In this document: piece after piece, positions 49,662 to 58,119 of the stretch | How the letters are laid out: the number at the start of each line of letters is the position of its first letter | Position numbering within the stretch: the first letter of the stretch is position 1 | Assembly: GCF_030388325.1 (NCBI RefSeq) | Contig: NZ_CP103794.1 | Span: forward strand, 1,302,001 to 1,366,000 | DNA: 64,000 nucleotides | Direction of reading: 5' to 3' | Source: Flavobacterium johnsoniae | GTDB taxonomy: Bacteria > Bacteroidota > Bacteroidia > Flavobacteriales > Flavobacteriaceae | Made by a program: the position numbers and the translations under genes | Notes under the pieces: generated by a model | The model's database searches: none | Told to the model about the DNA's origin: nothing | What the model saw: the letters and a program-made list of their open reading frames with translations, nothing else

Positions 49662-51317
49662 ATGAAAAAACTTCTACTCGTTGCTATTCTTTTATTTTTT
49701 CAAAATTCATTTTCAAAACCAATAAACGAAACCCAAAAACTTGCCGCCACTTGTAAAGTTTGGGGATTTTTGAAATATTATCATCCTAATGTGACAGATG
49801 GAAGTAAAAATTGGGATGAACAACTCTTTCAAATTCTTCCAAAAGTTGAAGAAGCTCAAACCTCTGAAGCATTTTCTTTAGTAATAGAAAATTGGATTGC
49901 TTCTTTGGGAGAAATAAAGCCTTATAAAACGGTTGCGTCTGAAAAAAAGAAGGACTATTTTAATAAAAACTTCGATTTATCATGGATTTCTAATAAAGAA
50001 TTGTTTTCTAAAACACTTTCTAAAAAATTAAAATTTATCGAAGAAAACAGGATTCAGAATAAACAATTTTATATCCAATTTACAGAAGATGATGAAAAGG
50101 GAGTTTTTGAAGAAATTACGAATGAAATAGTTTATCCGGATTTTGTGTGGACTAATAAAAACCTGAGAATTTTAACTTTGTTTAGATATTGGAATTATGT
50201 AGAATATTTCTTTCCCTACAAATATCAAATGGATCAACATTGGGATAATTCTTTAAATGAAATGCTTCCCAAATTTATTAATCCTAAAGCAGAAGTTGAT
50301 TTTCATTTGGCAATGAAAGAGTTGATTGTAAAACTGGATGATTCGCATGGTTTTTTTGGAACGAAAGTTCTGTATTTAGATTTTTTTGGAAATAAATTCG
50401 TCCCTTTTGAAACGAAAATTATTGATGATAAAGCTATTGTTATAAGCTTAAAAAATGATTCTCTTGCAAAATTAAACGATATTAAGATTGGCGATGTTAT
50501 AACAAAAATTGATGGTAAAACCGTTGCTGAAATTTTAAAAGAAAAAATAAATTATATCGAAGGTTCTAATATTCCAACAGTTTTAAGAAATTCGAATACG
50601 GCTGTTTTTAATGGAAGTTCAAAAAATGCAGAAATTGAATATACAAGAGATGAGAAGACGGCTGTTAAATCTATAAACCGTTATGTTTATTTGGATATGA
50701 AGATAAAGCCTGAAGAGAAAGAAAAATGGAAACTTTTGGAAGGCAATATAGGCTATGTAAATTTTACTTCGCTTATGTATGATGATATTCCTGCTTTAAT
50801 CAAAAACTTAAATGATACAAAAGCTATAATTTTTGATAATCGCTGCTATCCTAATGGTGTGATGTCTGCAATCGCCGAGTGGATCAATTCTCAATCAAAA
50901 GATTTTGCGAGATTTACTTATCCAGATATCACTTATCCAGGGAAATTTTATTGGAGTAAAAATTTTGATATTGGAAGTGAAAATCCAAATCATTATAAAG
51001 GGAAAGTTATTGTTTTGGTAGATGAAAATACGCAAAGCCACGCAGAATTTACAGCAATGAGCATGAAAACGGCACCAGATGTTACAATAATAGGAAGCCA
51101 GACTGCTGGCGCTGATGGAAATGTTTGTAGGTTTCAGGTAATAAAAGGATTTTATACTGCATTTAGCGGAATAGGCGTTTTTTATCCAGATAAAAAAGAA
51201 ACCCAACGTATAGGAATCGTGCCTGATATTGAAGTAAAACCAACTATTTTAGGTATTCAGCAAGGAAAAGATGAGATTTTGGAAAGAGCGATTCTTTTTG
51301 CTAAAAACGGAAAATAA
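49662..51317 (+). CDS. S41 family peptidase, secreted
   Basis: A 551-aa periplasmic or surface serine peptidase with a signal peptide (MKKLLLVAILLFFQNSFS). An N-terminal helical domain (KLAATCKVWGFLKYYHPNVT) is followed by a PDZ-like region (LAKLNDIKIGDVITKIDGKT) and the tail-specific-protease catalytic domain (LLEGNIGYVNFTSLMYDDIP; Ser in VDENTQSHAEFTAMSM; GSQTAGADG). It is 43 bases after the HlyD gene and may belong to the peptide export unit, for example as a peptide-trimming or immunity-like protease (inference). A 62-codon remnant of a close paralogue lies at 23727. Confidence 0.9.
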   Translation: MKKLLLVAILLFFQNSFSKPINETQKLAATCKVWGFLKYYHPNVTDGSKNWDEQLFQILPKVEEAQTSEAFSLVIENWIASLGEIKPYKTVASEKKKDYFNKNFDLSWISNKELFSKTLSKKLKFIEENRIQNKQFYIQFTEDDEKGVFEEITNEIVYPDFVWTNKNLRILTLFRYWNYVEYFFPYKYQMDQHWDNSLNEMLPKFINPKAEVDFHLAMKELIVKLDDSHGFFGTKVLYLDFFGNKFVPFETKIIDDKAIVISLKNDSLAKLNDIKIGDVITKIDGKTVAEILKEKINYIEGSNIPTVLRNSNTAVFNGSSKNAEIEYTRDEKTAVKSINRYVYLDMKIKPEEKEKWKLLEGNIGYVNFTSLMYDDIPALIKNLNDTKAIIFDNRCYPNGVMSAIAEWINSQSKDFARFTYPDITYPGKFYWSKNFDIGSENPNHYKGKVIVLVDENTQSHAEFTAMSMKTAPDVTIIGSQTAGADGNVCRFQVIKGFYTAFSGIGVFYPDKKETQRIGIVPDIEVKPTILGIQQGKDEILERAILFAKNGK

Positions 51318-51325
51318 AATATAAC

Positions 51326-51362
51326 TCTTTGTCAAAGTTTTAAGCTTTGACAAAGATGTTTT
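51326..51362. terminator. Hairpin terminator (CTTTGTCAAAG family)
   Basis: TCTTTGTCAAAG and CTTTGACAAAGA form a 12-base inverted repeat around TTTTAAG, followed by TGTTTTTTT. It lies between the convergent S41 and tRNA methyltransferase genes, with family copy at 24045. Confidence 0.8.
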
Positions 51363-51363
51363 T

Positions 51364-52071
51364 TTACATCTTCAAATAAAAATCTTTCGTCAGCTCAATA
51401 TATTCTGGAGTATAAACGTGTCTGTCAATTTCGATAACTAATTCATCGATTTCGATTTCAGAAACTTCATTTCGGCTAAAAGCCAATAAACTACGTTTAA
51501 TTTCAGTTTTTGGAGTTCCTTTTACGCGTGTGATTTTTATTGGATAAAGTTCGAATTCTTTTGCCAAAGCAGTGAATTTTTCTTCTTCTTTAAAAGGAAT
51601 AATAATAGCTAGAATTCCATTTTCTGAAAGTAATAGATCAGCAGCTTCCACAATTTCTTCAAAAGGCATAGCATCTTGAAACCTTGCCAGATCACGCTGC
51701 TCGTTTTCTGTTTTATAATCTTCGCTATAAAAAGGCGGATTCGAAACAATCAAATCATATTCATCTTCCGGTTCTTCAATAAATTCATCTAAACCAGCAT
51801 GAAAACAAAATAAACGATCACCCCAAGGAGAACTTTCAAAATTTTCTACTGCTTGTTCGTAAGCATCTTCGTCAATTTCAAGAGCGTCAATTTGTTCAGC
51901 ATGAGTTCGCTGCGCCAACATCAAAGCAATAATTCCTGTTCCTGCACCAATATCCAAAACACTAAAAGGATTATGATTAATTGGAGCCCAAGAACCCAAT
52001 AAAACACCATCAGTGCCAACTTTCATTGCAGTTTTGTCTTGTTTGACACTAAATTGCTTGAATTGAAACAT
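51364..52071 (-). CDS. tRNA1(Val) (adenine37-N6)-methyltransferase, TrmN6/YfiC type
   Basis: A 235-aa class I SAM-dependent methyltransferase. It starts FQFKQFSVKQDKTAMKVGTD, then GVLLGSWA, as in E. coli YfiC. The SAM motif is VLDIGAGTGIIALMLAQR, the acidic strand-2 motif is IDALEIDEDAYEQA, and the catalytic motif is YDLIVSNPPFYSED, typical of N6-adenine methylation. It is the last gene after rpsP and rimM, 77 bases from rimM, consistent with a translation-related unit. Confidence 0.88.
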   Translation of the reverse strand: MFQFKQFSVKQDKTAMKVGTDGVLLGSWAPINHNPFSVLDIGAGTGIIALMLAQRTHAEQIDALEIDEDAYEQAVENFESSPWGDRLFCFHAGLDEFIEEPEDEYDLIVSNPPFYSEDYKTENEQRDLARFQDAMPFEEIVEAADLLLSENGILAIIIPFKEEEKFTALAKEFELYPIKITRVKGTPKTEIKRSLLAFSRNEVSEIEIDELVIEIDRHVYTPEYIELTKDFYLKM

Positions 52072-52148
52072 CTTAATTTTTAATTGAAGATTAACGATTT
52101 TTGATTTCAGATAGAAAACTGAACAAAAACTGTAAACTGAATATTCTT

Positions 52149-52673
52149 TTAAAGGTACATTTCAACAAGACCTTCTGGAAGATCCATAATTACCTTTTTG
52201 TTTTCACGATCGATTTTTACAAGGAAATTGTCGATCATCGGAACTAAGATTTCTACTTCGCCATTTAAAACTTCAAAAAGAGGTTGAGCAGTAGAATCGT
52301 TAATAGAAGTTATTTTGCCGAAAACACCTAAACGTTTATCTTCGATTTCAAAACCAATAACTTCGTGGAAATAAAATTTGTTACCTGAAAGTTTTGGCAA
52401 CATTGTAAGCGGAAGATAAATGCCATTTCCGACAATTGCATCGGCATCTTCTTCTGTATTTACATCTTCAAAACGAACTCTCAGAAAGTCGTTTTTATGC
52501 ATTGAACTTGATTCAATAAAAAAAGGAACCAAGTGTTTGTTGTGTTCAACAAACACTGATTCCAAGTTTTCGTATAACTCAGGCTCGTCTGTATCTAAAT
52601 AGATTAAGACTTCACCTTTGAAACTAAATTTTTTAGCGATTTTACCTAAATAAAAACATTCTTCTTTACGCAT
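52149..52673 (-). CDS. rimM: Ribosome maturation factor RimM
   Basis: A 174-aa 16S rRNA processing factor that binds S19 in the 30S head. The N-terminal RimM domain is ECFYLGKIAKKFSFKGEVLI, and the PRC-barrel begins KFYFHEVIGFEIEDKRLGVF and ends with VPMIDNFLVKIDRENKKVIM then DLPEGL. It starts 15 bases after rpsP, the standard rpsP-rimM pairing. Confidence 0.95.
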   Translation of the reverse strand: MRKEECFYLGKIAKKFSFKGEVLIYLDTDEPELYENLESVFVEHNKHLVPFFIESSSMHKNDFLRVRFEDVNTEEDADAIVGNGIYLPLTMLPKLSGNKFYFHEVIGFEIEDKRLGVFGKITSINDSTAQPLFEVLNGEVEILVPMIDNFLVKIDRENKKVIMDLPEGLVEMYL

Positions 52674-52688
52674 TATCGCTAAGTAAAA

Positions 52689-53249
52689 TTATGCTTCAGT
52701 TGTTTCGTTATTCTCTTCAGCAGCAGGAGCTTCTTCAGTTGCTTCAGCAACTTCTTCTGTAGCCTCTTCAGCTTGTGCAGCGGCAGCAGCTTCAGCTTGT
52801 GCAGCAGCAGCATCAGCAACACGTTTAGCGTTAACTTCTTTCTCTGCTTTTAAAGCTTTAGCTTTAGCATCAGCTTGTGCTTTTGATAAACCATCTTTTT
52901 TAGCATCAACTTTTCCAGCTTTAGCCTCTAACCATGCAGTTAATTTAGCATCAGCTTGTTCTTGAGTTAAAGCTCCTTTACGAACTCCTCCATCAAGGTG
53001 GTGTTTCAATAAAGCACCTTTGTAAGAAAGGATAGCTCTTGCAGTATCAGTTGGTTGTGCACCATCGTGTAACCATTTAACTGCGCTGTCAAGGTTTAAC
53101 TCAACAGTTGCTGGGTTTGTGTTTGGATTGTAAGTACCGATTTTCTCTAAGTATCTACCATCTCTTTTTGAGCGTGCATCTGCAGCTACTACCCAGTAAA
53201 AAGGTTTTCCTTTTTTACCGTGTCTTTGTAATCTAATTTTTACTGACAT
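52689..53249 (-). CDS. rpsP: 30S ribosomal protein S16 with long C-terminal tail
   Basis: A 186-aa protein. The first 80 residues are canonical S16 ([59 protein letters not shown]). Beyond about residue 115 it has an Ala/Lys/Glu-rich extension ending in an acidic stretch ([20 protein letters not shown]). Bacteroidetes S16 proteins are typically extended this way, compared with about 80-90 residues in E. coli. First gene of the rpsP-rimM-trmN unit. Confidence 0.95.
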   Translation of the reverse strand: MSVKIRLQRHGKKGKPFYWVVAADARSKRDGRYLEKIGTYNPNTNPATVELNLDSAVKWLHDGAQPTDTARAILSYKGALLKHHLDGGVRKGALTQEQADAKLTAWLEAKAGKVDAKKDGLSKAQADAKAKALKAEKEVNAKRVADAAAAQAEAAAAAQAEEATEEVAEATEEAPAAEENNETTEA

Positions 53250-53298
53250 AATCTTATGATTAAATTTTGAGGTACTCGACCTCTGTTAATTAAGGGCG

Positions 53299-53306
53299 CA
53301 AAGATA
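53299..53306 (-). promoter_or_regulatory. -7 promoter box of the rpsP operon
   Basis: Minus strand TATCTTTG, 50 bases before the rpsP ATG. A TTG lies 25 bases further upstream (53334-53332), slightly beyond the usual range. Confidence 0.55.
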
Positions 53307-53449
53307 TAATTTTTTTATGAATAATCTGTTTCAAAATGCATTAAATGCAATTAAGGTGAATTTTTGTCATTTTTCATCCTATTTTGATTTAATTTTGAAA
53401 CGTTAATTAGCTGTAAAACGGTACTTTTGTGTAATATTCATTTTTAAAT

Positions 53450-53944
53450 ATGAAAAAATACTTTTACTTTTTATCATTTTTACTGCTCATCACATCTTGT
53501 ACAGAGGATATAAAATTTAATAATCCTGCTTTTCAAACTCTAAAAGATAATGTTTTTTGGAGAGGACGTAGTTATGAGGCCAAAACAGAAACCAATGGAG
53601 TTTTTATTATTGAAGGTTCTCTTGGATATGAGAAAATAAGTTTTCAGCTTCCGGAGCCAAGTGAGAAAATATATGTTTTAGGGATAAACAATACTTCAAA
53701 AGCAATTTACCAAAACACACTTTCAGGACATGAAGAAGAATTTGTTACAGGAGAAGGAAAAGGTAGTGGTGAAGTTGTAATTACCGAATACAACACCGTT
53801 GATAAAACTATTTCTGGAACGTTTAAATTTACTGCTGTTAATAATAATTCTAATGCCGAAAAGCAAACAATGCGTTTCTCGGAAGGTGTTTTTTATAAAA
53901 TTCCAGTAAAACTAAGTGCGAACTTTGTTCCTGTTAATAATTAG
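53450..53944 (+). CDS. Lipoprotein, DUF6252-like
   Basis: A 164-aa lipoprotein (MKKYFYFLSFLLLITSC, then TEDIKFNN). The mature beta-rich part has VFWRGRSYEAKTETNGVFII, a central LPEPSEKIYVLGINNTSKAI and the final TISGTFKFTAVNNN plus EGVFYKIPV, the pattern I associate with DUF6252 proteins of Flavobacteria. A TACTTTTG -7 box lies at 53422-53429. Function unknown. Confidence 0.78.
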   Translation: MKKYFYFLSFLLLITSCTEDIKFNNPAFQTLKDNVFWRGRSYEAKTETNGVFIIEGSLGYEKISFQLPEPSEKIYVLGINNTSKAIYQNTLSGHEEEFVTGEGKGSGEVVITEYNTVDKTISGTFKFTAVNNNSNAEKQTMRFSEGVFYKIPVKLSANFVPVNN

Positions 53945-54006
53945 TTTCTGAGCCTAGTATTTCTCTGCTAAATCAAAATAAAAACTTAAATAAAATCATA
54001 ATATAG

Positions 54007-54035
54007 TTGATTAGATATAAATAAGAGTACATTTG
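54007..54035 (+). promoter_or_regulatory. Promoter of the RRM protein gene
   Basis: TTG (54007-54009), 18 bases, TACATTTG (54028-54035), 23 bases before the ATG. A full consensus match. Confidence 0.72.
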
Positions 54036-54058
54036 CTTATTATTATAAATAAATATCT

Positions 54059-54406
54059 ATGAATATTTTTGTTGGAAGCCTTCCATTCAGTATTGAGGAA
54101 GCAGATTTAAGAGAGTCTTTTGAGGCTTATGGAGCAGTTGACTCTGTTAAAATTATTACTGATAAATTTACTGGAAGAAGTAAAGGCTTTGGTTTTGTTG
54201 AAATGCCAAATGATAGTGAAGCTCAGAAAGCTATCGACGAATTGAACGGTGCTGTTGTAGCAGGACGTACAATCGTTGTAAATAAATCTGAGCCGAAACC
54301 AGAAGGCGAAAGAAGAAGTTTTAATAACAACCGTGGAGGAGATTCTCGCGGAGGTTATGGAAACAACCGTGGAGGAAATGACCGCGGAAACAGAGGAGGA
54401 TATTAA
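54059..54406 (+). CDS. RNA-binding protein with one RRM and a Gly/Arg-rich tail
   Basis: A 115-aa protein. The RRM has RNP2 (MNIFVGSLPF) and RNP1 (RSKGFGFVEM) with the aromatic residues in place (residues 1-78). The tail is RGG-like: NNNRGGDSRGGYGNNRGGND and RGNRGGY. This is the bacterial RNP/cold-shock-type small RRM protein, likely cytoplasmic and an abundant single-stranded RNA binder. It has its own strong promoter and terminator. Confidence 0.93.
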   Translation: MNIFVGSLPFSIEEADLRESFEAYGAVDSVKIITDKFTGRSKGFGFVEMPNDSEAQKAIDELNGAVVAGRTIVVNKSEPKPEGERRSFNNNRGGDSRGGYGNNRGGNDRGNRGGY

Positions 54407-54427
54407 TATTTTTTTTCTAAAATATAA

Positions 54428-54460
54428 AAGGGATCAATTTGCGTTGATCCCTTTTTTTTG
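54428..54460 (+). terminator. Rho-independent terminator after the RRM gene
   Basis: AAGGGATCAA and TTGATCCCTT form a 10-bp hairpin around TTTGCG with a T8 tail. Confidence 0.88.
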
Positions 54461-54522
54461 TTTCAGGTTTTATTTGTTTCAAGTTTCACGTTCCAACAAC
54501 CTGAAACTTGAAACCTGAAACC
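54461..54522. repeat. Intergenic inverted repeat (CTTGAAACCTGAAAC family)
   Basis: TTTCAGGTTT and GTTTCAAGTTTCACGTTCC pair with CCTGAAACTTGAAACCTGAAA. Same family as 1095-1147. It lies between the convergent RRM and leuB genes. Confidence 0.75.
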
Positions 54523-54534
54523 AAAAATAAACTA

Positions 54535-55590
54535 TTATACATTCGCAGCTAGCCAGTCACCAACTTCTTTAGTACCGTATGCTTTTCCTCCGTCTGCTAA
54601 ATCTTCAGTAACTACTCCAGCTTCTAAAGCTTTATTTACAGCATCTCTCATCGCTTTTCCTTCTTCCATTAATCCGAAGTTTTCAAACATCATAGCAGCA
54701 GATAAAACAGTAGCCATTGGGTTTGCAATGTTTAATCCTGTAGCTTGCGGGTATGAACCGTGAATTGGTTCGAATAAAGATACTTCAGCTCCCATAGAAG
54801 CAGAAGGCATTAATCCCATTGAACCTGAAATTACAGAAGCTTCGTCTGTTAAAATATCTCCAAATAAGTTTTCAGTAATTAATACATCATAAGAATTTGG
54901 CCATTGAACCAAACGCATTGCCACGGCGTCAACAAATTCGTAAGTAACTTCAACTTCTGGATAATCTTTTTCCATTGCCTGAACTGTTTCTCTCCATAAA
55001 CGTGAAGTTTCCAAAACGTTTGCTTTATCAACACAGCATAATTTTTTAGAACGTGTCATTGCTAATTCGAAACCTTTTTTAGCTAAACGCTGTACTTCGG
55101 CTCTTGTGTAAACACAGTTGTCAAAAGCAGTATCTCCGTTATCTTTTCTTCCTTTTTCACCAAAGTAAATTCCGCCAGTTAATTCTCTTAAGAAGACTAA
55201 ATCAGTTCCTTCAATTCTTTCTCTTTTTAAAGGAGATTTATCTAATAAAGATGGGAATGTAAAAGTTGGTCTTACATTTGCAAACAAACCTAATGCTTTA
55301 CGCATTTTTAATAAACCTTGCTCTGGACGTACTGGTGCAGAAGGATCGTTATCATATTTAGGGTGTCCAATCGCTCCAAAAAGAACGGCATCAGCATTTT
55401 TACAAACTTCGTGTGTTGCATCTGGATAAGGTTCTCCTACTGCATCAATTGCGGCAGCACCAGTTAAAGCTGGTTTCCAAGTGATTTCATGTCCAAATTT
55501 TTGTGCAATAGCATCTGATACTTTTACGGCTTGATCAATTACTTCTGGTCCGATTCCGTCTCCGGCTAAAAGGGCTATGTTTAATTTCAT
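54535..55590 (-). CDS. leuB: 3-isopropylmalate dehydrogenase
   Basis: A 351-aa NAD-dependent oxidative decarboxylase of leucine synthesis. It shows the start [37 protein letters not shown] (substrate arginines), [36 protein letters not shown] (Asp metal ligands) and [20 protein letters not shown] (NAD site). It is the last gene of leuC-leuD-synthase-leuB. LeuB can also act on 3-methylmalate in the citramalate route, which fits the upstream gene. Confidence 0.96.
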   Translation of the reverse strand: MKLNIALLAGDGIGPEVIDQAVKVSDAIAQKFGHEITWKPALTGAAAIDAVGEPYPDATHEVCKNADAVLFGAIGHPKYDNDPSAPVRPEQGLLKMRKALGLFANVRPTFTFPSLLDKSPLKRERIEGTDLVFLRELTGGIYFGEKGRKDNGDTAFDNCVYTRAEVQRLAKKGFELAMTRSKKLCCVDKANVLETSRLWRETVQAMEKDYPEVEVTYEFVDAVAMRLVQWPNSYDVLITENLFGDILTDEASVISGSMGLMPSASMGAEVSLFEPIHGSYPQATGLNIANPMATVLSAAMMFENFGLMEEGKAMRDAVNKALEAGVVTEDLADGGKAYGTKEVGDWLAANV

Positions 55591-55605
55591 TCTATATTTA
55601 TTTTT

Positions 55606-55701
55606 TAAGGTTCTAAGGTTCAGAGGAACAAAGGTTCAGAGGTGATGGGATGAAAACTCTATTTTAGCGTTTGTCCCTTTGTTCCTCTGAACCTTTGCAC
55701 C
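55606..55701. repeat. Intergenic inverted repeat between synthase and leuB genes
   Basis: AAGGTTCAGAGGAACAAAGG then TTCAGAGG pairs with CCTTTGTTCCTCTGAACCTT. Part of the TTCTAAGGTTCAGAG family (see 4604-4640). Confidence 0.7.
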
Positions 55702-55706
55702 TATTA

Positions 55707-57227
55707 TTAAGTTATAATGTTAAGCATTTTCTGCGTTGCAATAATCGCTGCAACGGTTTGATCTGAGTCTAATCCGCGGGTTTTGAATTCTTTTCCGTTG
55801 TTTGTCCAAGTAATAATGGTTTCACACAACGCATCAGAACTACTTCCGGGAGGGATTCTTACTGCATAATCAATTAATTTTGGAAGTGTCAATTTTTTGC
55901 TTTTGTAAATCTTAGATAAAGCATTCATAAAAGCATCAAACTGACCGTCTCCTTGTGCATTTTCTTCTATTATTTCTCCATTAAGATTTAATGATAGTGT
56001 AGTAGATGGGCGCATTCCTTTAGAATGAACTAGCATGTAAGATTGAATCGTAATTTTTTCTTCATAAGTATGACTGTCTAAAACATCAGAAATAATGTAT
56101 GGAAGATCTTCTTTTGTAACGGTTTCTTTTTTATCGCCAAGTTCAATAATTCTTTGAGTAACCAATTTCAAATCTTCCTGATTTAATTGTAAACCTAATT
56201 CCTGAAGATTTTTTTCGATATTGGCTTTCCCAGAAGTTTTTCCTAAAGCGTATTTTCTTTTTCTTCCAAAACGTTCTGGAAGCAAGTCATTAAAATAAAG
56301 ATTGTTTTTATTATCTCCGTCAGCATGAATTCCAGCCGTTTGCGTAAAAACATTATCGCCAACAATTGGTTTGTTTGCAGGAATTCTATATCCCGTAAAA
56401 GTTTCAACCAATTTGCTTACAGAATATAAAGACGTTTCTTTAATGTTGATTTTTACTTCTGGTAAATAATCATTAATTACGGCAACAGTGCTTTCAAGTG
56501 GTGCATTTCCAGCGCGTTCTCCCATTCCGTTTACGGTAACGTGAAGTCCGTTAATGCCTGCTTTTATAGCTTCCATAACATTGGCAACGCTTAAATCGTA
56601 ATCGTTGTGCGCATGAAAATCAAAATGAATCTGCGGATATTTTGTTTTTATTTGTGAAATAAATTCAAAAGTCAAAGACGGAATTAAAACTCCCAAAGTA
56701 TCAGGAAGCAAAATTCTTTTAATTGGCTGAGTTGCTAAGAAATCCAGAAATTGAAAAACGTATTCAGGAGAATTTCGCATTCCGTTGCTCCAGTCTTCTA
56801 AATAAACATTTGTTTCAATATCATTTTCTTTCGCTAAAGCAATAATTTGAGCGATTTCAGAAAAATGCTGTTCTGGAGTTTTTTTCAATTGATGCGTTAA
56901 GTGATTCATTGAACCTTTGGTTAATAAATTCTGCACTTTTGCTCCAGATCTTTTCATCCAGTCAATTGATACACCGCCATCAACGAAAGTTAAAACTTCG
57001 ATTCTGTTTGTATATCCTTTTAGTTCAGCCCATGAAGTAATGCTTTTTACGGCATTAAATTCTCCTTCGCTTACACGCGCCGAAGCAATTTCGATTCTAT
57101 CAATATTTAATTCCTCCAACAACAATTGCGCAATGGTAAGTTTTTCTGCAGCAGAAAATGAAACTCCTGAGGTTTGCTCACCATCACGAAGCGTCGTATC
57201 CATTATTTCAATTTTTCTTTTTTCCAT
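55707..57227 (-). CDS. (R)-citramalate synthase-like enzyme of the 2-isopropylmalate synthase family
   Basis: A 506-aa DRE-TIM enzyme that condenses acetyl-CoA with a 2-oxo acid. It has MDTTLRDGEQTSGVSFS (Arg-Asp catalytic pair), FDFHAHNDYDLSVAN (metal HxH), NGMGERAGNAPLES and a C-terminal regulatory domain (GDGQFDAFMNALSKIYKSKK). Several blocks, including SGAKVQNLLTKGS (Leu102 region) and NVYLEDWSNGMRNSPEYV (Tyr142), closely match what I remember of the Leptospira citramalate synthase, where Leu and Tyr here shape the pyruvate pocket. LeuA enzymes have a different EFSPEDA-type motif. It sits between leuD and leuB. Database labels may say leuA. Confidence 0.85.
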   Translation of the reverse strand: MEKRKIEIMDTTLRDGEQTSGVSFSAAEKLTIAQLLLEELNIDRIEIASARVSEGEFNAVKSITSWAELKGYTNRIEVLTFVDGGVSIDWMKRSGAKVQNLLTKGSMNHLTHQLKKTPEQHFSEIAQIIALAKENDIETNVYLEDWSNGMRNSPEYVFQFLDFLATQPIKRILLPDTLGVLIPSLTFEFISQIKTKYPQIHFDFHAHNDYDLSVANVMEAIKAGINGLHVTVNGMGERAGNAPLESTVAVINDYLPEVKINIKETSLYSVSKLVETFTGYRIPANKPIVGDNVFTQTAGIHADGDNKNNLYFNDLLPERFGRKRKYALGKTSGKANIEKNLQELGLQLNQEDLKLVTQRIIELGDKKETVTKEDLPYIISDVLDSHTYEEKITIQSYMLVHSKGMRPSTTLSLNLNGEIIEENAQGDGQFDAFMNALSKIYKSKKLTLPKLIDYAVRIPPGSSSDALCETIITWTNNGKEFKTRGLDSDQTVAAIIATQKMLNIIT

Positions 57228-57294
57228 ATTGATAATCTGAATTCCTTTTACAAGGTAAATTTTTGTTGTGTTGTCTTGGTTGTTTAACTTATAA

Positions 57295-57327
57295 AGACCC
57301 GACAGGTTTCAAAAACCTGTCGGGTCT
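57295..57327. repeat. Perfect 15-bp-arm hairpin between leuD and the synthase gene
   Basis: AGACCCGACAGGTTT and AAACCTGTCGGGTCT around a three-base loop. It is a strong RNA hairpin inside the leu operon, without a T run on the transcribed (minus) strand, so processing or transcript-end protection is more likely than termination. Confidence 0.75.
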
Positions 57328-57349
57328 CAAAGGACTGAACCTGATTTTT

Positions 57350-57946
57350 TTAGTAAGGAAGTTTATCAGCGAAAGCTTTAATGTCCTCTTTCATATCTTG
57401 TAAATAATCAATGTCGTCAAAACCATTAATCATATTGTTCTTTTTGTATCCGTTGATAGCAAAAGATTCTTGCTGTCCAGTTGATAATAAAGTAATAGTT
57501 TGGTTTGGAAGATTGATTTCTAATTCTGTTTTTGGATCAGCTTCAATTGCTTTGAAAATAGTTTCAGAAAATTCAGGGCTGATTTGTACTGGCAAAACAC
57601 CAATATTCAAACAGTTCCCTTTGAAGATATCCGCAAAGAAACTAGAAACTACAGCTCTAAATCCGTAATCGTAAACAGCCCAAGCAGCGTGCTCTCTTGA
57701 AGATCCAGAACCGAAGTTTTTTCCTCCAACCAAGATTTTTCCAGAATAAGTTGAATCGTTTAAAACGAAATCTGCTTTTGGAGTATCGTCTCCGTTATAT
57801 CTCCAGTCTCTAAAAAGGTTGTCTCCAAAACCTTCACGTTTTGTAGCTTTTAAGAAACGAGCTGGAATGATTTGATCTGTATCGACGTTCTCAATTGGCA
57901 GCGGCACTGCACTGCTAGTAAGTATTGTAAATTTATCGTATGCCAT
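57350..57946 (-). CDS. leuD: 3-isopropylmalate dehydratase small subunit
   Basis: A 198-aa swivel-domain subunit of isopropylmalate isomerase. It shows FTILTSSAVPLPIENVDTDQ, IIPARFLKATKREGFG, GKILVGGKNFGSGSSREHAA (substrate-binding signature) and FADIFKGNCLNIGVLPVQIS. It partners LeuC encoded just upstream in the operon. The small subunit also serves citramalate-to-citraconate conversion in organisms with that route. Confidence 0.95.
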   Translation of the reverse strand: MAYDKFTILTSSAVPLPIENVDTDQIIPARFLKATKREGFGDNLFRDWRYNGDDTPKADFVLNDSTYSGKILVGGKNFGSGSSREHAAWAVYDYGFRAVVSSFFADIFKGNCLNIGVLPVQISPEFSETIFKAIEADPKTELEINLPNQTITLLSTGQQESFAINGYKKNNMINGFDDIDYLQDMKEDIKAFADKLPY

Positions 57947-57952
57947 TTTTGA

Positions 57953-58118
57953 AATTTTAGATTTTAGATTTTAGATTTTAGATTTTAGATTTTCTTTTTG
58001 AAAACGTAAAACATAGAATCTAAAAGTGTTTTGTATTAAATAATGTTGATCAATTTTAATTGAAGAAATTTAGATGAAGATTCCACAAAGTGAGGAATCT
58101 AAAATCTAAAATCTGCAA
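57953..58118. repeat. AGATTTTAGATTTT direct repeat with inverted partner in the leuC-leuD gap
   Basis: Five to six heptameric TTTTAGA units after leuD's ATG side (57957-57990) pair with GGAATCTAAAATCTAAAATC at 58094-58113 across about 100 bases. A related unit is at 5466-5500. Confidence 0.65.
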
Positions 58119-58119
58119 T

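Noticed and set aside
49662..51317. S41 peptidase as the leader peptidase of the GG-peptides
   Set aside because: Leader cleavage after Gly-Gly is the job of the C39 domain in the 46134 exporter, which has all catalytic residues; the S41 enzyme acts outside the cytoplasm if it participates at all.
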